Both the position numbers and the translations under genes were made by a program. DNA of 64,000 bases from Achromobacter arsenitoxydans SY8 (GTDB lineage Bacteria > Pseudomonadota > Gammaproteobacteria > Burkholderiales > Burkholderiaceae_B), in contig NZ_AGUF01000021.1 in NCBI RefSeq assembly GCF_000236785.1, forward strand, positions 62,001 to 126,000, written 5' to 3'. The notes below the pieces were generated by a model, which searched no databases, was not told where the DNA came from, and was given only the letters and a program-made list of their open reading frames with translations. Below, in pieces: positions 59,499 through 64,000 of the stretch (position 1 is its first letter; each line of letters begins with the position of its first letter).

Positions 59499-60431
59499 GT
59501 GGACGCCCGCCTGGAACCCCGTTTGGAATACGTCGCCTGCGCCAGTCCGGCTGGCTTGCACCGCATGGCCTATTGGGAATGGGGCGATCCCGCCAATGAC
59601 CGGGTGCTGCTTTGCGTCCACGGCCTGACCCGCAGCGGGCGCGACTTCGATGCGCTGGCGCGGCGCCTGGCCGGCAGCTATCGCGTGGTGTGCCCCGACG
59701 TGGTCGGGCGCGGCCGCTCCGACTGGCTGGTCAATCCGGCGTTCTACACCGTTCCGCAGTACGTGTCCGACATGGTGACCCTGATTGCGCGGCTGCGCCC
59801 CGCCAGCCTGTCGTGGGTGGGCACGTCGATGGGCGGCCTGATCGGCATGGCGCTGTCCGGCGCCGCCGTGTTCGCCAAGGCCATGCTGGCCATGCGTCCG
59901 CATGCAGGCATGCTGCCGCCCGACCAGGCCATCCGCCTGGACAAGCTGGTGCTCAACGACGTGGGCCCGCGCCTGGAGAACGGCGCCTTGTCCCGCATCG
60001 GCCAGTATGTGGGCGAACCCGGCGAATTCGCCTCGTTCGAAGACGCCGTGAAGACCATGCGCGCCAATTCGGAAACCTTCGGGCCGCATACCGATGCGCA
60101 GTGGGCGGACTTGGCCAAGTACCTGTACCCCGAGCAGGGCGGCAAATGGGTCAAGCATTACGACCTGGCGATCGCCCAGGCGCTGGCCGCGCAGATGCCT
60201 GAAGAACTGGCCGCGGGCGAACAGATCCTGTGGCGTTCCTATGACGCCGTCGATTGCCCAATCCTGATCGTACGCGGCGCGCTGTCCGACCTGCTGACGC
60301 GCGCCACCGTCGACGAAATGCTCAAGCGCAATCCGCGCGCGCGGGCGCACGAAGTGCCCGGCGTGGGGCATGCGCCCACGCTCATCGCTGACGACCAGAT
60401 CGACCCGGTGGCCAATTTCCTGCTGGCCTGA
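59499..60431 (+). CDS. Alpha/beta hydrolase
   Basis: 310 residues from GTG 59499, which has GGAGAG 8 bases upstream; a TTG at 59493 is in frame but lies too close to that site. The alpha/beta hydrolase fold is clear: VLLCVHGLTRSGRDFDALARRLA (oxyanion region, about 43-65), nucleophile elbow GTSMGGLIGMALSG (about 108-121), acid residue near ILIVRGALSDLLTRA and histidine in PGVGHAPTLIADDQI. A lid domain lies around 140-215. The substrate is unknown. Confidence 0.92.
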   Translation: MDARLEPRLEYVACASPAGLHRMAYWEWGDPANDRVLLCVHGLTRSGRDFDALARRLAGSYRVVCPDVVGRGRSDWLVNPAFYTVPQYVSDMVTLIARLRPASLSWVGTSMGGLIGMALSGAAVFAKAMLAMRPHAGMLPPDQAIRLDKLVLNDVGPRLENGALSRIGQYVGEPGEFASFEDAVKTMRANSETFGPHTDAQWADLAKYLYPEQGGKWVKHYDLAIAQALAAQMPEELAAGEQILWRSYDAVDCPILIVRGALSDLLTRATVDEMLKRNPRARAHEVPGVGHAPTLIADDQIDPVANFLLA

Positions 60432-60499
60432 ACGGCGGGCGGCAATGTGGGGACAGCACGGCGCTAGGCTTGGCGGCGGGCCTTCTCTACAATAGCCGG

Positions 60500-61345
60500 A
60501 TGAAATCGCCCACCTTGAACATCGACCTGCATTGCCATTCCACCGTCTCGGACGGCGCTCTTGCGCCCCGGGACGTGGCGCAGCGGGCGTACGCCAATGG
60601 CGTGGATGTCTGGGCATTGACCGATCACGACGAAGTAGGCGGCCTGGCCGAAGCCTCCGCCGCAGCCCAGGAGCTGGGCATGCGCTTTGTCACCGGGGTC
60701 GAAATTTCCGTCACGTGGGCGGGCCTGACGGTGCATATCGTGGGCCTGCGGTTCGACCCCCAAAACGCCACCCTGATCGAGGGCCTGCGCAAGACCCGCT
60801 CCGGCCGTGCCGACCGCGCCAAGCGCATCGGCGAACGCCTGGCCGGCATGGGCATGCCCGGCGCCTACGAAGGCGCGCTGCCGTTCGCCGGCAACCCGGA
60901 ACTGATCAGCCGCACGCACTTTGCGCGGTATCTGGTGGAAGCCGGATACTGCCCCGATGTCCAGACCGTCTTCAACAAGCACCTGGGCGACGACTGCCCT
61001 GGCCACGTGCCGATGCAATGGGCCACGCTGGCCGACGCCGTCGCCTGGATTCGCGGGGCGGGCGGGCAGGCCGTCATCGCGCATCCGGGCCGCTACAAGT
61101 ACACGCCCCTGCAGTTTGCCGCGCTGTTCGACGAATTCCTGCAACTGGGCGGCGTGGGCATCGAGGTCAACACGGGCAGCCATACCGTGGAAGAAGCCCG
61201 CCAGTACGCCGACGTGGCGCGCCGCTACGGGTTCCTGGCCTCGCGCGGTTCCGACTTTCACAGCCCCAAGGAAAGCCGGATGGACCTGGGCAGCCTGCCG
61301 CCGCTGCCATCCGACTTGAAACCGGTCTGGCACGACTGGTTCTGA
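60500..61345 (+). CDS. PHP-domain phosphoesterase (3',5'-nucleoside bisphosphate phosphatase type)
   Basis: 281 residues from ATG 60500. The PHP metal-binding residues are visible: DLHCHSTVSDG (about 9-19), ALTDHDEVGGL (about 39-49), VIAHPGRY (about 191-198), and ASRGSDFHSPKE (about 248-259). A family member in Proteobacteria hydrolyses pAp (3'-phosphoadenosine 5'-phosphate) or short RNA 5' ends (YciV/RnmA type); this length and motif set fit that group. An upstream alternative at 60470 has no support. Confidence 0.92.
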   Translation: MKSPTLNIDLHCHSTVSDGALAPRDVAQRAYANGVDVWALTDHDEVGGLAEASAAAQELGMRFVTGVEISVTWAGLTVHIVGLRFDPQNATLIEGLRKTRSGRADRAKRIGERLAGMGMPGAYEGALPFAGNPELISRTHFARYLVEAGYCPDVQTVFNKHLGDDCPGHVPMQWATLADAVAWIRGAGGQAVIAHPGRYKYTPLQFAALFDEFLQLGGVGIEVNTGSHTVEEARQYADVARRYGFLASRGSDFHSPKESRMDLGSLPPLPSDLKPVWHDWF

Positions 61346-61413
61346 CGCGGGCGGCAAGCGCCGCCCATCCTGCTAGATACCGACAGTGACCGCGCCCAAG
61401 CGGCGCAACCGCC

Positions 61414-61965
61414 ATGAATAAAGCCTTTGTTAAAGAGTCCGACCACGAGGACGACGACGATCTGCCGCAAGCCCAGGCCCTGCCGGCCGGCACCAAGAAT
61501 TACATGACGCCGGAAGGGTACGAGCGCCTGCGCACCGAACTGACGCAGCTGATGAACGTGGAACGACCGGCCGTCGTGCAGGTGGTGTCATGGGCCGCGT
61601 CCAACGGCGACCGCTCGGAAAACGGCGACTATCTCTATGGCAAGAAGCGCCTGCGCGAGATCGACCGGCGCATGCGCTTCCTGACCAAGCGGCTGGACAT
61701 CGCCGAGGTCGTCGACCCCAAGGCCCAGCCCAACCGCGACCAGGCGTTCTTCGGCGCGACGGTCTACTACGTGGACAAGGCGGGCGAAGAGCACACCGTC
61801 ACCATCGTCGGCGTGGACGAGGCCGAGCCCCTGGCCGGCAAGATCAGCTGGATCTCGCCGGTGGCGCGCGCCCTGATCAAGGCAAAGGAAGGCGACACGG
61901 TCGTGCTGCGCACGCCGGCGGGCATCGACGAGCTGGATATCCTGGAAGTCCGGTATCCGGAATAA
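61414..61965 (+). CDS. greB: Transcription elongation factor GreB
   Basis: 183 residues. An N-terminal coiled coil (about 30-105) with YMTPEGYERLRTELTQLMNVERPAVVQVVSWAASNGDRSENGDYLYGKKRLREIDRRMRFL has the acidic loop NGDRSENGDY (about 65-74), the aspartates that stimulate RNA cleavage by RNA polymerase. The C-terminal domain contains ISWISPVARALIKAKEGDTVVLRTPAGIDELDILEVRYP (about 143-181). GreB, rather than GreA, is indicated by the acidic N-terminal extension and the VVQVVSWAASNGDRSENGDY pattern. It restarts backtracked polymerase. Confidence 0.94.
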   Translation: MNKAFVKESDHEDDDDLPQAQALPAGTKNYMTPEGYERLRTELTQLMNVERPAVVQVVSWAASNGDRSENGDYLYGKKRLREIDRRMRFLTKRLDIAEVVDPKAQPNRDQAFFGATVYYVDKAGEEHTVTIVGVDEAEPLAGKISWISPVARALIKAKEGDTVVLRTPAGIDELDILEVRYPE

Positions 61966-61970
61966 AAATA

Positions 61971-61999
61971 ACGGGCGCCGGCTTTTGGCCGGCGCCCGT
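61971..61999 (-). terminator. Strong rho-independent terminator, minus-strand polarity
   Basis: ACGGGCGCCGGC and GCCGGCGCCCGT form a 12-bp perfect stem with a 5-base loop. On the minus strand it is followed by TATTTTTATT, so it terminates the leftward TRAP genes; on the plus strand there is no U-tract after it. Confidence 0.75.
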
Positions 62000-62084
62000 G
62001 CGGTGGGCGGGATCTACGTCCCTGCCTCGGTTGGCGGCTTGCGCCGCCGGTTCCCCTGGGGCTTGCTGCGAATTTCTCGCGGGC

Positions 62085-63113
62085 TTACTTCTTGCGTTCG
62101 GCGATGGATTTTTCGGCCTTGTTGACCAGGTCTTCGCCGATCTGCTTCTTCCACTTTTCGTAGACGGGCTTGGTGGCCTTGACGAAGGCGTCGTGGTCCG
62201 CCTGCGACAGCGACGTCACGGTGACGCCGTGGCCGGCGATTTCCTTCAGCAGCGACGGATCCTCAGGCGTCACGCCCTTGCGCGCGATCACGATCTGCTG
62301 TTTGCCGGCGTCCAGCGCGGCCTGGCGCACGATGTCGCGGTCCTTCTCGGACCACGAGTTCCAGACTTCGCGGTTGACCACGAAGATCAGCGGATCGGCC
62401 ACGTAGTTCCACAGCGTCAGGTACTTCTGGCCCACGGTGTAGAGCTTGGACCCCGTGTAGATCGACAGCGGGTTTTCCTGGCCGTCCACGGCGCCGCTGG
62501 CCAGCGCCGGCTGCGCGTCCGCCCAGCTCATCTGCGTGGGGTTGGCGCCCAGCGCGGTAAAGGTGTCGATGTACAGCGGCGAACCCACCACGCGCAGCTT
62601 CATGCCCTTCATGTCCTCGGGCTTCTTGATCTCGCGCTTGGAGTTGCTGACCTGGCGGTAGCCGTTCTCGCCCCAGGCCAGCGGCACTACGCCGGCCTTT
62701 TCAATGAGCGTGAACATCTCCTTGCCCACGTCGCCCTGCACCAGCGCGTCGATGGCTGCATAGTCGGGCATCAGGAAGGGCAGGGAGAACAGGTTGAGCT
62801 GCTTGACCTGCGGCGACCAGTTAATGGTGGAGCCCACGGCCATGTCGATCACGCCCTGGCGGATCGCGGTGAACTCCCGGGTCTGGTCGCCCTGGACCAG
62901 CGAGGTGCCGGGATAGACCTTGATGTTGATCCGGCCCTGCGTGCGCTCGCGCACCAGGTCGGACCAGATCACGGCGCCCTGACCCCACGGGAAGGTGGTG
63001 CCGACGACGATGGACAGCTTGTACTCGGGCTTGTAGTTCTGCGCGTGCGCGGGGGCCATGCCCACGACGGCGGCCGCGCTCAGCAAGGCGCCGATCAGGT
63101 TGCGGAATTTCAT
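62085..63113 (-). CDS. TRAP transporter substrate-binding protein (DctP)
   Basis: 342 residues. Signal peptide MKFRNLIGALLSAAAVVGMAPAHAQ (cleavage about 25). The DctP family pattern is visible: TTFPWGQGAVIWSDLVRERTQGRINIKVYPGTSLVQGDQTREFTAIRQGVIDMAVGSTINW (about 38-98), the arginine in MKLRVVGSP (about 169-177), DGQENPLS (about 210-217). It is the last gene of a leftward TRAP set that continues past the window end. Confidence 0.94.
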   Translation of the reverse strand: MKFRNLIGALLSAAAVVGMAPAHAQNYKPEYKLSIVVGTTFPWGQGAVIWSDLVRERTQGRINIKVYPGTSLVQGDQTREFTAIRQGVIDMAVGSTINWSPQVKQLNLFSLPFLMPDYAAIDALVQGDVGKEMFTLIEKAGVVPLAWGENGYRQVSNSKREIKKPEDMKGMKLRVVGSPLYIDTFTALGANPTQMSWADAQPALASGAVDGQENPLSIYTGSKLYTVGQKYLTLWNYVADPLIFVVNREVWNSWSEKDRDIVRQAALDAGKQQIVIARKGVTPEDPSLLKEIAGHGVTVTSLSQADHDAFVKATKPVYEKWKKQIGEDLVNKAEKSIAERKK

Positions 63114-63183
63114 GTTGCGTCTCCTCTCTTTGCGAGTCTGTCTGTTGTTGTCATGAATACCCGGGTTGCCCCGTCCAGTCTGC

Positions 63184-64000
63184 TCAATAGCCCAGCTTGC
63201 GCGGCAGCCACAGCGCCAGTTCGGGAAACACCAGCACCGCGACCAGCACCAGGAACATCGCGCCCAGCAGCCACACCACCCAGCGCACCGTGGACTCCAT
63301 GGGCACGCGCGCGATGCGGCACGAGACCATCAGATTCACGGCCAGGGGCGGGGTGAACTGCCCCAGCGCCACCTTCAGGGTCAGGATCACGCCGAACCAC
63401 ACCGGATCCCAGCCGTAGGCATTGGCGATCGGCATGAGCAGCGGCACGAAAATCAGGAAGATCGAGATGCCGTCCAGGAACATGCCCACGGTCATCAGCA
63501 GCAGGATCAGCAGCGCCAGCACGCCCCATTCGCCCAGTCCGGAATTGACGATGGCATGGGTGATCGGGTCGATCACGCTGAGCGTGGACAGGGCCCAGGC
63601 GAAGATGCCGGCCAGCGTCACCACCAGCATGATGACGGCGGACAGTTCGGCGGCCTCGCGCAGGATGGTGTACAGATCGCGGAATTTGATGGTGCGGTGG
63701 ATGAAGCCGCCGACGAACAGGCCATAGAACACCGCGACGACGGCGGCCTCGGTGGGCGTGAACCAGCCCATCCGCATGCCGCCCAGGATCAGCACCGGCG
63801 CGGCCAGGCCCCAGGACGCCTCGCGCAGGCTCTGCCAGAACGGCGGGCGGGGCAGGTGGGCTTCCAGCGCGCCCATCTTGTATTTGCGCGACAGCCACAC
63901 GGCCGGGATGATCAGGGCCAGGCCCGCCAGGATGCCGGGCACCATGCCCGCGGCAAACAGGGCGGGCACCGAGGCGCCGGGCACCAGCACGGAATAGATG
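63184..64000 (-). CDS. TRAP transporter large permease DctM (partial)
   Basis: C-terminal part (about 272 residues) of a DctM-type permease; the start lies beyond the window. The frame continues through the right edge (IYSVLVPGASVPALFAAGMVPGIL). The DctM pattern GGMRMGWFTPTEAAVVAVFYGLFVGG (about 69-94 of the fragment) and FLIFVPLLMPIANAYGWDPVWFGVILTLKVALGQFTPPLAVNLMV near the C terminus are diagnostic, with about six helices remaining. The binding protein gene follows 70 bases after its stop. Confidence 0.93.
   Translation of the reverse strand, partial: IYSVLVPGASVPALFAAGMVPGILAGLALIIPAVWLSRKYKMGALEAHLPRPPFWQSLREASWGLAAPVLILGGMRMGWFTPTEAAVVAVFYGLFVGGFIHRTIKFRDLYTILREAAELSAVIMLVVTLAGIFAWALSTLSVIDPITHAIVNSGLGEWGVLALLILLLMTVGMFLDGISIFLIFVPLLMPIANAYGWDPVWFGVILTLKVALGQFTPPLAVNLMVSCRIARVPMESTVRWVVWLLGAMFLVLVAVLVFPELALWLPRKLGY

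Overview
The window is a GC-rich (about 65% by eye), densely packed stretch of chromosome. Protein types, codon bias and gene mix (fused DctQM TRAP permeases, several LysR regulators, FecI/FecR/TonB receptor sets, NirBD with a NasR-type regulator, ComEC, GreB) point to a betaproteobacterium of the Alcaligenaceae, most likely Achromobacter or Bordetella. This is inference from recognised families, not a database match. No rRNA, tRNA, CRISPR array, insertion sequence or prophage is visible; both ends cut through genes (a LysR regulator on the left, a TRAP permease on the right).

Layout. 1-4474: LysR tail, then a tight operon of a PLP-dependent dehydratase, a DUF4392 (D-glutamate cyclase-like) protein, a RidA protein and an MFS carrier. 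4530-10431: a leftward operon of ABC ATPase, two DUF3526-type permeases and a TonB-dependent receptor; its promoter carries a Zur-like palindrome in the -35/-10 spacer. 10480-12436: DUF3455 lipoprotein, ECF sigma factor and RskA-like anti-sigma factor. 12871-19693: peptide ABC importer (two permeases, fused double ATPase, Tat-type binding protein) with an M81/MlrC-type metallopeptidase; then a LysR regulator and ComEC. 23320-27538: first surface-signalling iron system (STN-type TonB receptor, FecR, divergent FecI).

27602-34937: an operon of DUF1537 sugar-acid kinase, RuBisCO-like protein, VOC protein and TRAP transporter, divergent from a LacI regulator with repeated operator-like sites. This is the best candidate for an uncharacterised pathway. 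35184-38191: methyltransferase divergent from a large BTAD/TPR regulator. 38240-43097: MarR regulator and tripartite drug-efflux operon, each promoter carrying the same TGCCTAGGCA palindrome.

43104-51016: leftward nitrite-assimilation operon nirB-nirD-FNT channel-PP2C/kinase-sumT-nasR. Upstream of nirB lie a sigma54 promoter, two NtrC-like sites and a terminator-like leader hairpin, so transcription is probably under both NtrC and NasR antitermination control. 51062-55312: second Fur-type iron signalling set (FecI, FecR, STN TonB receptor), all rightward.

55322-64000: LysR and divergent GMC oxidoreductase, cyclopropane fatty acid synthase, alpha/beta hydrolase, PHP phosphoesterase, GreB, and the start of a second TRAP system.

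The overall theme is nutrient scavenging: two (perhaps three) metal-uptake systems with dedicated regulation, peptide and organic-acid transporters with matched catabolic enzymes, and nitrogen assimilation.
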